From: Natronosalvus sp042663485
Lineage (GTDB): Archaea > Halobacteriota > Halobacteria > Halobacteriales > Natrialbaceae
Direction: 5' to 3' (one strand)
Assembly (NCBI GenBank): GCA_042663485.1
Contig: JBHTAF010000002.1
Length of the DNA: 64,000 bases
Below, piece after piece: positions 44,051-52,262 of this stretch. The notes under the pieces are model-generated. The model was not told the origin of the DNA, made no database searches, and worked only from the letters and a program-made list of their open reading frames with translations. Each line of letters starts with the position of its first letter. The first letter of the stretch is position 1. A program made the translations under genes and the position numbers.

Positions 44051-44437
44051 ATGGTCTCCCGCGACACTCGCGTCCACCTCGTTGCCATCGCTCTCGCGAT
44101 TGCCATCTTCGCCGTCGTCTCGAGGTTCGACTTCGCGACCGACGGTCCCGAATACCTCGTCGCCTTTCTCGTGAGCTACGGCATCATCTTCGGCGGCGCG
44201 CACCTCTACCTGGCCGCTCGCGGCGACGACGGCATGGTCCCGGCCGAATCCCGCTGGCGGTACGTGGCCGTCGTCGCCATCTTCCTCCTGGTCGGCGGGC
44301 TCCTATGGGTCGCTGGCGACGCCGCGCTCGGCCCCGTGACCGTCCGACAGGTCGGCCTCGCGGTGCTCGCGTTCACGGCGCTGGTGTACCTCGCCGTCGA
44401 ATCCGTATCGGGGTATCGGGCGACGCAACTCGAGTAG
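44051..44437 (+). CDS. Small membrane protein, four segments
   Basis: A 128-aa hydrophobic protein with segments VHLVAIALAIAIFAVV, YLVAFLVSYGIIFGGAHLYL, YVAVVAIFLLVGGLLWVAG and VGLAVLAFTALVYLAV. No family recognised. The ATG at 44051 has a caaatag TATA-like element about 27 bases upstream; an ATG at 44036 is in frame. It is convergent with citrate synthase. Confidence 0.72.
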   Translation: MVSRDTRVHLVAIALAIAIFAVVSRFDFATDGPEYLVAFLVSYGIIFGGAHLYLAARGDDGMVPAESRWRYVAVVAIFLLVGGLLWVAGDAALGPVTVRQVGLAVLAFTALVYLAVESVSGYRATQLE

Positions 44438-44494
44438 CGAGCAACGCAACTCGAGTGAACTCGAGGCAACCGCAGAGAAAGAACCTGACCGGAT

Positions 44495-45643
44495 CTACCG
44501 CTCCTCGAGCGGCACGAACGTCTGGTCCTCGGGACCCGTGTAGCGCGCACGCGGGCGGATGAGTCGATTGTCGCGCTGGTACTCGAGCACGTGGGCGATC
44601 CAGCCGCCGGCACGGCTCATCGCGAAGATGGGCGTGTACGTGTCGATTGGGATGCCAAGCTGGTAGTAAACCGACCCGGAGTAGAAGTCGACGTTGGGGG
44701 CGATTCCCTTCTCGACGAGGCCCTTCTCCTCGGTGAGGTAGTCCTCGATGGTCGTGGTGATCTCGTACCAGGTGTCGTCGCCGGTCTCGGCGAGTTCCTC
44801 GCTTCGTCGCTGCAGAATCTTCGCGCGGGGGTCCTTGACGTTGTAGACGCGGTGGCCGAAGCCGGGAATTCGTCGACCCTCGTCGGTCGCCTGCTCGACC
44901 CAGTCGCGGGGATCGAGGTGGCTCTCCTCGATCTCGAAGAGGACCTCCATGACGTCCTGGTTGGCGCCGCCGTGAAGCGGCCCCGAGAGCGCCCCGATAC
45001 CGCCGGTCAGCGAACTGTAGACGTCGGCCATCGTCGAACCGATGACCATCGCGGTGAACGTCGAGGCGTTCAGGCCGTGGTCCGCGTGGAGGATGAGCGC
45101 CTGGTCGAACGTCTCGGCGGCGACGTCGTCGGGTTCCTCGCCCGTGAACATGTAGAGGAAGTTCGCCGCGTGTCCGAGTTCCGGGTCGGGGTCGACCGGC
45201 TCCTCTCCTTGACGAAAGCGCTCGAAGGCGGCCAGGACGGTCGGGATCTTGGCGGTGATCCGGCGTCCCTTTCGTAGCGAGGCCTCGAAATCCTCGGCAC
45301 CGGCGTCGCTCTCGGATTCCATCGCCGAGAGCATCGACGTCGCGGTCCGAAGTGCGGCCATCGGCGTTTCGTCGGCCTCGGCCAGGCTGCGAACGGCCTC
45401 GAGGATGGCGTCGTCGACGGCCCGCTCGGCAACCATCGCGTCAGTGAACGACTCGAGTTCGCCCGCGTCGGGGAGCTCGCCGTGCCAGAGCAAGTAGAGT
45501 ACCTCCTCGTAGCTGGCCCCCTCCGCGAGGTCCTCGATCGGGTATCCACGGTAGATCAGTCGACCGGCGTCACCGTCGATCGAGCTGAGCTGGGATTCGG
45601 CAACCAACACACCCTCGAGCCCTTTCTTCAGATCGTCAGCCAT
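44495..45643 (-). CDS. gltA: Citrate synthase
   Basis: A 382-aa enzyme that condenses acetyl-CoA with oxaloacetate, the first step of the citric acid cycle. Evidence: GRLIYRGYPIEDLAEGASYE at the N-terminus, the active-site His region GPLHGGANQDVMEVLFEI (about 225), the second His in GFGHRVYNVKDPRAKIL (about 265), and the C-terminal YTPIFAMSRAGGWIAHVLEY with Arg and Asp. Length and composition match the archaeal/Gram-positive short type. It stands alone with a clean upstream region. An alternative assignment to 2-methylcitrate synthase cannot be ruled out by eye. Confidence 0.93.
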   Translation of the reverse strand: MADDLKKGLEGVLVAESQLSSIDGDAGRLIYRGYPIEDLAEGASYEEVLYLLWHGELPDAGELESFTDAMVAERAVDDAILEAVRSLAEADETPMAALRTATSMLSAMESESDAGAEDFEASLRKGRRITAKIPTVLAAFERFRQGEEPVDPDPELGHAANFLYMFTGEEPDDVAAETFDQALILHADHGLNASTFTAMVIGSTMADVYSSLTGGIGALSGPLHGGANQDVMEVLFEIEESHLDPRDWVEQATDEGRRIPGFGHRVYNVKDPRAKILQRRSEELAETGDDTWYEITTTIEDYLTEEKGLVEKGIAPNVDFYSGSVYYQLGIPIDTYTPIFAMSRAGGWIAHVLEYQRDNRLIRPRARYTGPEDQTFVPLEER

Positions 45644-45802
45644 AGCAGGAACTTTCGTGCGGGATTGGAAAAGTATTGCCGTTTGCCCGTTGGCACCACG
45701 CCACTCGTCCCGGCGCCTGCATCGGCATATCCATCGGATCAGAATATCGAAGGGTCGGGCTCGGGTCGGCTCTCGCTCGGCCGACGATCGATTCGATATA
45801 GA

Positions 45803-46081
45803 CTATTCGCCCGCTGAGAGTTCCCGTGAGAGACCGACGGCGGCGTACACCGTTAACGCGATCCAGACGGTACCGGCGCTGGTCGTCGCGAGGACGAACG
45901 CCAGCGCGAGCAGGTACCCCGACTGCTGGCTCGAGCCGGGGATGACGACGAAGAAGGCGAAGACCGCAGCGGTAAACGCGACCCCGACGAACAGCGAGAT
46001 GACGGCGTTTCGCTTGACGTCGAGGGCTTCGACTAGAGCCGCTGTCGGCGGGCGCTCCGGGCGGTCCGGTGACGATGACAC
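45803..46081 (-). CDS. Small two-segment membrane protein (DUF7536-like)
   Basis: A 92-aa protein. A cytosolic head (VSSSPDRPERPPTAALVEAL) precedes three hydrophobic stretches (NAVISLFVGVAFTAAVFAFF, YLLALAFVLATTSAGTVWIA, TVYAAVGLSREL). The GTG at 46081 fits the family-like opening PPTAALVEALDVKRN; a longer frame from 46195 overlaps the MgtE gene and is Ser/Gly-rich, so I reject it. The DUF number is from memory. Confidence 0.65.
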   Translation of the reverse strand: MSSSPDRPERPPTAALVEALDVKRNAVISLFVGVAFTAAVFAFFVVIPGSSQQSGYLLALAFVLATTSAGTVWIALTVYAAVGLSRELSAGE

Positions 46082-46130
46082 GTTTCGATCTTTCGGCCGG
46101 GCGTACAAAGCCGCGTCGGATTCGGCGAGG

Positions 46131-46715
46131 TCAGAACCCCAGCACGACCCACGAGACCCCGACGAAGATGAGCATGCCGAAGACGTCAACGACATTCGTC
46201 ACGATCGGGATCGTCAGGTCGTCGGGATCGACGCCGAGCCGATATGAGGCGTACGTCGCGCCGAAACTGCAGACGATGGCGATGACGGCGGTCGAGATGC
46301 CGCTGACTAGGGCGATGAACAGCAGCGCCGGGAGCGCGACGGCGATACCGAGCACGAGACCGAGCAGATACGACCCAATAGCGAGCACCGTAAAGACTGT
46401 CACCGCCAGCGCGAGGACGGCGGCAATATTCGCCCAGAGACCCGTGTCTCGCACGTCGAACGTCGCGACGCCCAGGTGGAGGCGACTCGAGAGCCGCGAA
46501 CTCAAGATTGCGCCGAGATTACCGCCGAGTCCGACCATGGTGGGAACCATGATCGCGAGCACGCGATATTCCTCGAGGAGCGCCTCGGCCCGGTCCAGAG
46601 TGATCCCGGCCGCGAGGACGATGATCGAGAGCACGATCAACAGGGGGAACATCGTGGTAACGATCGATCGAGCGCTCCAGGAGCCCAGCGAGCGATCCGT
46701 AGAGAGAATCGACAT
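46131..46715 (-). CDS. mgtE: MgtE-type divalent-cation transporter half (second gene)
   Basis: A 194-aa membrane protein corresponding to one half of an MgtE/SLC41 channel domain. IMVPTMVGLGGNLGAILSSR (about 55-75) and the C-terminal TIPIVTNVVDVFGMLIFVGV are its hallmarks; the equivalent GN and T/D residues line the magnesium pore. It overlaps the upstream half by one base (TGATG). There are no CBS or N-terminal gating domains, so regulation must differ from bacterial MgtE. Confidence 0.88.
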   Translation of the reverse strand: MSILSTDRSLGSWSARSIVTTMFPLLIVLSIIVLAAGITLDRAEALLEEYRVLAIMVPTMVGLGGNLGAILSSRLSSRLHLGVATFDVRDTGLWANIAAVLALAVTVFTVLAIGSYLLGLVLGIAVALPALLFIALVSGISTAVIAIVCSFGATYASYRLGVDPDDLTIPIVTNVVDVFGMLIFVGVSWVVLGF

Positions 46716-47284
46716 CAGGGGATCACCCCGACGAGCGTGACGGCGAAGACGAGAAAGAGCATGCCGAAGATGTCACCCAGCGTCGTCACGATGGGGCCAA
46801 CGAGGTTGTCGGGGTCGTAGCCCGCCTTGTATCCGCCGAAGAGCACCAGGAGCAGGCCGAAGATCAACACAGTCGAGGTGAGCACGCCCGAAATGAGCAT
46901 GATGGCGAGAAACTCCCAGAGCGCCGCGGACTCCCAGCCCAGCACCGCGAGCGCGAGTCGCGTGATCACGGCAATGACGACCGAGATGCCGATGCCGTTG
47001 ACGAAGGAGGCCACGACTGCGTTGACCAGCCGTTCGTCCCACGTGAAGCGCGGCTCGATTAGCCCCTGGTGGAGGCCGCTGGCGAGTCGTCCCCCGAGCG
47101 CGCCGTAGACGTTTCCGCGGGTAGCGAGGAAGACGGGTACCATCACGAGTAGCCCGGGAAACCGTTCGACGCTCGCGAGGAGGTTCTCGAGGACGACGCC
47201 GGACACGAGCCCGCCACCGAGCGCGATCAACAGAACCGGGAGCGTCTCCCGATAGATCGACACGAACTCCTCGCGAGCGCTCAT
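46715..47284 (-). CDS. mgtE: MgtE-type divalent-cation transporter half (first gene)
   Basis: A 189-aa membrane protein homologous to its downstream partner. VMVPVFLATRGNVYGALGGR (about 52-71) and LVGPIVTTLGDIFGMLFLVF match the MgtE channel signature, and KAGYDPDNLVGP matches the loop YRLGVDPDDLTIP of the partner. The two proteins probably assemble a heteromeric magnesium (or cobalt) channel. The ATG at 47284 (MSAREEFVSIYRET) was preferred; an extension to 47308 is basic and unlikely. Confidence 0.88.
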   Translation of the reverse strand: MSAREEFVSIYRETLPVLLIALGGGLVSGVVLENLLASVERFPGLLVMVPVFLATRGNVYGALGGRLASGLHQGLIEPRFTWDERLVNAVVASFVNGIGISVVIAVITRLALAVLGWESAALWEFLAIMLISGVLTSTVLIFGLLLVLFGGYKAGYDPDNLVGPIVTTLGDIFGMLFLVFAVTLVGVIP

Positions 47285-47690
47285 GAGGCGGCCTCCGTAC
47301 GGTTGCACGGGGTTGCTCGAGCGTCGCGTACGGTACCGGACTCACTCGTTTCGGCCTCGAACGCCCCACGTCGATCCTCACTGGTCGCAATCTCGAACGC
47401 CGCTCGCCCGCTCGGTCCCGGTGATCGCCGTTTAGCGGCCCCCATAGACTTCACCCCGGACGTGCGAGCAGCGATGGCGACGCGGGCCGACGCGTCTCTC
47501 GTCGACGGAACCGTCCGCCGGTGCGTGGGGACACACCGGATGCGCAGTTCGGTGTCGGTGTCGATCGACGGGAGTGGCGGCCCACGTGAACATGTACGTT
47601 CGTTACCGAGACGAGTCTGATAGGCGTTTTCCTCCGCACAGCCCGTGGTAACACCCGACAGTGTACGCTCGACCGTCGTCAATCCGTTGC
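47285..47690. other. Intergenic stretch between MgtE and CrcB genes
   Basis: About 400 bases. Frames on both strands are Arg/Ser/Ala-rich with no recognisable motif. I see no RNA gene and no strong TATA element for the leftward MgtE pair. It may hold a magnesium-responsive leader, but no such structure was recognisable by eye. Confidence 0.3.
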
Positions 47691-48095
47691 TCAGAGCGTG
47701 ACCAGCCACCACGCCAGCCAGATCCCGCCTATCGAGGCGAGCAGATTCGACCCGGCCGCGATGGCTGCCGGGCGACGGTCGCCGCGCTCGAGCAACTGAA
47801 CGGTCTCCACCGAGAACGTCGAAAACGTCGTGAACGCGCCGCAGATTCCCGTCCCGACGAACTGGGCGGTCGCGAGTCCCGGATCCGCGAACGCGACCAC
47901 GCCCAGCAGGAAACTTCCCAGCACGTTGACCGCGAGGGTCGCGATCGGGAACGAGTCCCAGGAGAGGCGCTGGTACACCCAGTGACGAGCAAGTGCTCCT
48001 ACGGCACCACCGACGCCGACGAGGTGGGCTGGCTCGAGGCCGTCCGCAAGTCGAGCCACCGCACTCGCGAACACGAGCGGGAGGTCGGCGTTCAC
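47691..48095 (-). CDS. crcB: Fluoride channel subunit CrcB/Fluc (second gene)
   Basis: A 134-aa four-segment membrane protein of the Fluc fluoride exporters. The pore signature GTGICGAFTTFSTFSVETVQ (about 83-102) has the Phe pair that coordinates fluoride, and LAVNVLGSFLLGVVAF (about 53) has the conserved Asn. GVGGAVGALARHWVY is the N-terminal signature. It overlaps the upstream subunit by four bases. Probably forms a heterodimer with that protein. Confidence 0.93.
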   Translation of the reverse strand: MNADLPLVFASAVARLADGLEPAHLVGVGGAVGALARHWVYQRLSWDSFPIATLAVNVLGSFLLGVVAFADPGLATAQFVGTGICGAFTTFSTFSVETVQLLERGDRRPAAIAAGSNLLASIGGIWLAWWLVTL

Positions 48096-48478
48096 GAGCG
48101 ATCACCACCCGTCGCTCGAGCCAGCGACCGTCCGACGAGGACGCCGGCGAAGCCGAGCGCGTAGTTGCCGACGACGACGGCGCCGAATAGCAGCGGCCCG
48201 TCGGCGGTCCCCGCTTGCAACGCGAAGCCGCTGTAGGTCGTCAGCGACGAGAGGAAGCCCGTCGTCAGAAAGATCCGGGTCGCCGGATCGATCCGTCCCC
48301 GGTACTGGGCCTCGTAGACCAGGAAGCCGAGGACGGCACTCCCGACGACGTTGACGGTGAGGAGGGCGAGTTCTTCGGGAAGCGCGCCGAACGCAACGAA
48401 TCGAAGGTTCGACCCGACGAAGCCACCGATGGCGATCAGGGCGAGCGTCTCGAGTCGGGTGAGTGTGGTGTCGGACAT
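48092..48478 (-). CDS. crcB: Fluoride channel subunit CrcB/Fluc (first gene)
   Basis: A 128-aa partner of the downstream CrcB. It keeps IGGFVGSNLRFVAFG, LLTVNVVGSAVLGFLVYEAQ (pore Asn) and TTGFLSSLTTYSGFALQAG, a variant pore loop (Ser-Leu-Thr-Thr-Tyr-Ser). The split into two dissimilar subunits is typical of heterodimeric Fluc channels. A fluoride-riboswitch-like leader lies directly upstream, so both subunits should be induced by fluoride. Confidence 0.92.
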   Translation of the reverse strand: MSDTTLTRLETLALIAIGGFVGSNLRFVAFGALPEELALLTVNVVGSAVLGFLVYEAQYRGRIDPATRIFLTTGFLSSLTTYSGFALQAGTADGPLLFGAVVVGNYALGFAGVLVGRSLARATGGDRS

Positions 48479-48483
48479 GGCTG

Positions 48484-48560
48484 ACTGATCCAGGGACCGT
48501 CAGCCGACCGCCGTCGAGGTGGCGGTCGGCGGTTGGATCAGGCGGGCCCCATCGCCCAAC
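48484..48560 (-). ncRNA. Fluoride riboswitch (crcB motif) in the crcB leader
   Basis: Read on the minus strand, the leader contains GGGCGATGGGGCCCGCC, then a hairpin with arms CCGACCGCC and GGCGGTCGG, then CTGACGGTCCCTGG, ending a few bases before the crcB ATG. This matches the order of the crcB motif: GGCGATG, a GC stem, a hairpin, CTGA and a closing CC-rich strand. The pseudoknot can form: GGGGCC (early) pairs with GGTCCC (late). Outer arms TGATCCA and TGGATCA also pair. The gene it precedes exports fluoride, which strongly supports the call. Confidence 0.8.
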
Positions 48561-48677
48561 TACGCCGTGATTTGGATGCGGGTCCTATGAGCGTGTCGAA
48601 ACACGTGGATTCGAACGTATCGGGGCGTCCCGAACTCGAGTGACAACGTTGAAGGATAGACTCACTCTAAACCGGGT

Positions 48678-49583
48678 ATGAGCGAGGACGTACACCGGCA
48701 CCGGCGCGGCTTCAGGCGAGCAGCCTGGGTGAACGTCCTCGGTAACGCCGCCAAAATCGGGGTCGAGGGGGCCGCAGGTCTCGCCTTTGGCAGTTTCTCG
48801 CTGCTCGCCGACGCCGCCCACTCCCTGGCCGACCTCGTCGCCAGCGTCGTCGTCCTCGTCTGGGGGACGAGCAGTTACGACGAACCCGACGACACCCACC
48901 CCCACGGCCACGACCGGATCGAACCCCTGACGGCGCTGTTCGTCGGCGCGGTCATCGCCCTGCTGGGCCTCTCCCTGCTCAACCAGTCGGTTCAGGGCCT
49001 CCTCTATAGCACCGACGTCAGCTTCAGTCCCCTCCTGCTCGGCGCGCTGGCGTTCGCGATCGCCGACATGTACCTCGTCTACCGATACACGCAGGCGATC
49101 AACCGCGAGATCGGGTCGACCGCACTCGACGCCCTCGCGATCGACTGTCTGAACGACATCTACACCTCCCTCGCGGCAGTGATCGGCGTCCTCGGCGTCG
49201 TCTTCGGCGTTCCCGAACTTGACGCCGTCGCGGGCGGCCTCGTGAGCCTGATCGTCGTCTCCCAGGGCGTCTCCATCGCCCGCGAGAACGTCGACTACCT
49301 CGTCGGGGCCGCCCCCTCGAGCGAGAAGCGCGAGGCCATCTCCAGGACGCTCCGGGATCATCCGGGCGTACAGGGGATCCACGATCTCACCGTCTACTAC
49401 GACGGGACGGTCCTCGAGGTGGAGGTCCACGTGGAGGTAGACGGCGAGATGCCCCTGCGGGACGCCCACGACCTCGAGACGGCGCTCGTGACGGCCCTGC
49501 GCGAACAGGACGACGTCGGGGACGCCCACGTCCATCTCGATCCCTCGGGGATCGGCGAGTGGAAGGATCACGTCGAGTCCTGA
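48678..49583 (+). CDS. Cation diffusion facilitator (CDF) transporter
   Basis: A 301-aa metal/proton antiporter for Zn, Fe, Mn or related ions. The metal site motif HSLADLVASVVVL (about 50-60) and HPHGHDRIEPLTALFVG (about 75-90) are visible, with a second Asp site in ALAIDCLNDIYTSLAAVIG (about 155). A C-terminal cytoplasmic domain follows (GVQGIHDLTVYYDGTVLEVE). The ATG at 48678 is well placed. It stands alone. The metal cannot be told by eye. Confidence 0.92.
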   Translation: MSEDVHRHRRGFRRAAWVNVLGNAAKIGVEGAAGLAFGSFSLLADAAHSLADLVASVVVLVWGTSSYDEPDDTHPHGHDRIEPLTALFVGAVIALLGLSLLNQSVQGLLYSTDVSFSPLLLGALAFAIADMYLVYRYTQAINREIGSTALDALAIDCLNDIYTSLAAVIGVLGVVFGVPELDAVAGGLVSLIVVSQGVSIARENVDYLVGAAPSSEKREAISRTLRDHPGVQGIHDLTVYYDGTVLEVEVHVEVDGEMPLRDAHDLETALVTALREQDDVGDAHVHLDPSGIGEWKDHVES

Positions 49584-49759
49584 CCGGGCTCGCCTCCGGA
49601 ACCTGGCCCGCAACCGCGAATCTCTTTCGTCTCCTCTCGAGGGAAGCGAGAACGACGAGGACGATTTTCGAACGCATCGCCACACTATAGAAAGTATAGT
49701 AATCCCCACGCCGTCCGCGTGTCGATAGGTTTCTTAGGGATCGTTCGTGACCTAGGAGT

Positions 49760-51028
49760 ATGTACCAGCGGGACTTCATGGAGGGAACGCGCGGGACCCA
49801 GGCCGTCGACTGGGAGGAGCGCATCGACGTCAAGCGGATGCGCCGCGAGCGAAAGGAGCGCGCCCTCGAGCGTCTCCAGGAGACCGAACTCGGCGCCATG
49901 CTCCTCGTTTCGGACCCGAACATCCGTTACGTCACCGGCCTGGCGATGACCGGCGGCAGCGGGGCCGACCATTACACCGTTCTCACCGAGGAAGGCGACG
50001 TGATCCACTGGGATACCGCCGACCACGCAAGCAACCAGCGCTTCAACTGTCCGTGGCTGCAGGACATCCGCTACGCCTGCCCCGGACTCGGCAACGTCCC
50101 CCGCGCCTCCGGGCGAGACTCCGCGCGGGACTTCCTCAAAGCGAAGATGGCCGACACCGTGGCGACCGCCCTCGAGGAGTACGGCGTCGACGACGAGGTG
50201 CTGGGCGTCGACGTCGGGAACGCCGGCCTGGTGAGCGCCTTCGAGGACCGCGGAATCGAGGTCGACACCGAGACCGTCCCGAAGGTAATGGAGGACGCCC
50301 GCAAAGTCAAGACCCGCGACGAGATCGAGTGTCTGCGCCAGGTCGCCGCCATCTGCGAGGCCGGGTTCCAGCGGATCACTGAGACCGCCCGTCCTGGAGC
50401 GAAAGAGACCGAACTCTGGGGGGCCGCCGCGGAGGAACTCTGGAAGCAGGGGGCGTTCGTCGGCGGCGGTTACGTCACCTCCGGGCCGAACACCTGGCCG
50501 AAACACCAGGCGAACACCACCGACCGGATGATCCGGCCCGGCGACCTCGTCTACGCCGACTTCTACAACATCGGCTACCTCGGCTACCGGTCGTGTTACT
50601 ACCGCACCTTCAGCATGGGCGAGCCAACCCAGGCCCAGCAGGACGCCTACGAGATCGCCCGCGACAACCTCTACGACGTCCTCGAGCGCATCGAACCCGG
50701 TGCCACGACCGACGAAATCTGCCAGGGGTTCCCGGACATGGAAGGCGAGCACGCCGACTTCTACGACGCCGACGAACACTGGCAAATGACGACCAACCAC
50801 TGGGGCCATGGCCTCGGACTGCAACTGTACGAGGTGCCGCTGATCTGGCGCGGCCTCTCCCCCGAGCATCCGATCGAGATCGAGGAGGGGATGACGATGG
50901 CCGTCGAGACCCAGGAACCCGCGGAGAACCAGGGCGTACGCGTCGAGGAGATGGTCGTCGTCCGCGAGAACGGCGTCGAGATCCTGAGCCAGTGGCCCGT
51001 CGAGGAGATTACGCGGATCGACTACTGA
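49760..51028 (+). CDS. M24-family metallopeptidase-like (Xaa-Pro dipeptidase/DddP-like)
   Basis: A 422-aa pita-bread-fold protein. The N-terminal domain ends in MLLVSDPNIRYVTGLAMTGG. In the C-terminal domain, metal-binding positions are: Asp in GDLVYADFYNIGYLGYRSC (about 256), then Cys where the second Asp is expected (RSCYYRTF), His in NHWGHGLGLQLYEVPLI (about 352), Glu in MTMAVETQEP (about 380) and Glu in VRVEEMVVV (about 395). Loss of one ligand suggests either a mononuclear site or a non-peptidase role; DddP, a DMSP lyase, is a related branch with altered ligands. No signal peptide. Stands alone. Confidence 0.82.
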   Translation: MYQRDFMEGTRGTQAVDWEERIDVKRMRRERKERALERLQETELGAMLLVSDPNIRYVTGLAMTGGSGADHYTVLTEEGDVIHWDTADHASNQRFNCPWLQDIRYACPGLGNVPRASGRDSARDFLKAKMADTVATALEEYGVDDEVLGVDVGNAGLVSAFEDRGIEVDTETVPKVMEDARKVKTRDEIECLRQVAAICEAGFQRITETARPGAKETELWGAAAEELWKQGAFVGGGYVTSGPNTWPKHQANTTDRMIRPGDLVYADFYNIGYLGYRSCYYRTFSMGEPTQAQQDAYEIARDNLYDVLERIEPGATTDEICQGFPDMEGEHADFYDADEHWQMTTNHWGHGLGLQLYEVPLIWRGLSPEHPIEIEEGMTMAVETQEPAENQGVRVEEMVVVRENGVEILSQWPVEEITRIDY

Positions 51029-51175
51029 GCGCTCGGTTCGAGGGCGGGTCTCGAGGCTCAAGTCTCGACTCTCGACTCTCCGATCTCGAGGCCCGAGAGT
51101 CGGCGGTCGTGCAGGCAGAGCGAGCGAGAATCGGTCACTCCGACGATTTTTGTCGATCCCGACCGTACCGCGAGT

Positions 51176-51682
51176 ATGGACTTCGACGTCATCCAGGGCG
51201 ACATCGCGAACCAGTCCGCAGACGCCCTCGTCAACGCCGCCGGAACGAGCCTCCGGATGGGGTCGGGCGTCGCCGGCGCGCTTCGGCGCGGGGCCGGCCC
51301 GGAGATCAACGAGGAGGCGATGGCGAACGGACCGGTCGACCTCGGGGAAGTCGCCGTCACGGACGCCTACGACCTCGAGGCCGAGTACGTCGTCCACGCG
51401 GCGGCGATGCCCCACTACGGCGACGGGGAGGCCACCGTGAAGAGCATTCGCGACGCCACCCGGAATAGCCTCGAGCGCGCCGACGGCCTGGGCTGTCAGT
51501 CGCTCGTGATCCCCGCCCTCGGCTGTGGCGTCGCCGGCTTCGACCTCGCCGAGGGTGCCGAGATCATCGCTCGAGAGATTCAGGCCTACGAACCGACCAC
51601 GCTCGAGGAGGTGCGATTCATCGCCTACGACGAGGGGGAGTTCGAGACGATTCGACGAGCCGTACGAAGACGTCAAGATTGA
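51176..51682 (+). CDS. Macro domain (ADP-ribose-binding) protein
   Basis: A 168-aa single macro domain. It opens MDFDVIQGDIANQSADALVN, which carries the conserved Asn and Asp of the ADP-ribose pocket, followed by GTSLRMGSGVAGALRRGAGP. VIPALGCGVAGFDLAEGAEI (about 118-137) is the second pocket loop. Members remove ADP-ribose or O-acetyl-ADP-ribose. Alone; no toxin partner nearby. Confidence 0.93.
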   Translation: MDFDVIQGDIANQSADALVNAAGTSLRMGSGVAGALRRGAGPEINEEAMANGPVDLGEVAVTDAYDLEAEYVVHAAAMPHYGDGEATVKSIRDATRNSLERADGLGCQSLVIPALGCGVAGFDLAEGAEIIAREIQAYEPTTLEEVRFIAYDEGEFETIRRAVRRRQD

Positions 51683-51734
51683 ACTGGAGCCAGCGACTTC
51701 GTGACTGGTCCGGAGCCATCGACGACGATCTCAA

Positions 51735-52187
51735 CTAGTCGTGAATCGCTCGTTCGTCGAGCCAGCGGTACGTCTCTTCCTCCAGTGAAAGGTGACCCGC
51801 AACGAACGCGCCGCCCCGCGGATTGGGATCGATGCGGTCCCGATCCACTCGTCGGGTGATGCCGACGTCGTCGACCAGCCACCCGTAGTAGGCGCCGGCG
51901 TCGTCGGTGACGCCGAACACGAGGAGCATGGGATCGGTCGAGCGATCGACCGACGCCGTCGGCGCAGCGAACACGCGAGCGAGGTCGACGACCCGGATTC
52001 GCTCGCCGCCGACGGCGATTTCGCCCGCGTTCCAGGGATCCTCGGCGTCGTCGACGACGCCGATGTCACCGACACCCAGCACCGACGAGACTCGGTCGGA
52101 TTCGACGCAGTAGCCGTCCGTCTGCAGTTCGAACGGCAGTATCGAAACGCGGTCGGTCGGCTCGCTCGAGCCGCCAGTCTCCGTCAT
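51735..52187 (-). CDS. CheW-like domain protein
   Basis: A 150-aa protein resembling a CheW/SH3-like coupling domain. VSILPFELQTDGYCVESDRV (about 13-32), EIAVGGERIRVVDLARVF and YYGWLVDDVGITRRV match the fold's three characteristic strands. Divergent from classical CheW and encoded away from the chemotaxis genes. It neighbours a HalX response regulator in the same direction, 75 bases downstream of it, which may be a functional link. Confidence 0.75.
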   Translation of the reverse strand: MTETGGSSEPTDRVSILPFELQTDGYCVESDRVSSVLGVGDIGVVDDAEDPWNAGEIAVGGERIRVVDLARVFAAPTASVDRSTDPMLLVFGVTDDAGAYYGWLVDDVGITRRVDRDRIDPNPRGGAFVAGHLSLEEETYRWLDERAIHD

Positions 52188-52262
52188 TCAGTTCAGAGTG
52201 AGATGCCACCAGAAAATAACTGTTCCGACAACCTATCGGGGCACAGTCGCCCGGTTTTTCTA

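Noticed and set aside
47303..47620. A 105-codon + strand frame between mgtE and crcB
   Set aside because: Ala/Arg/Ser-rich with no recognisable pattern, weak start context and no promoter; probably noncoding.
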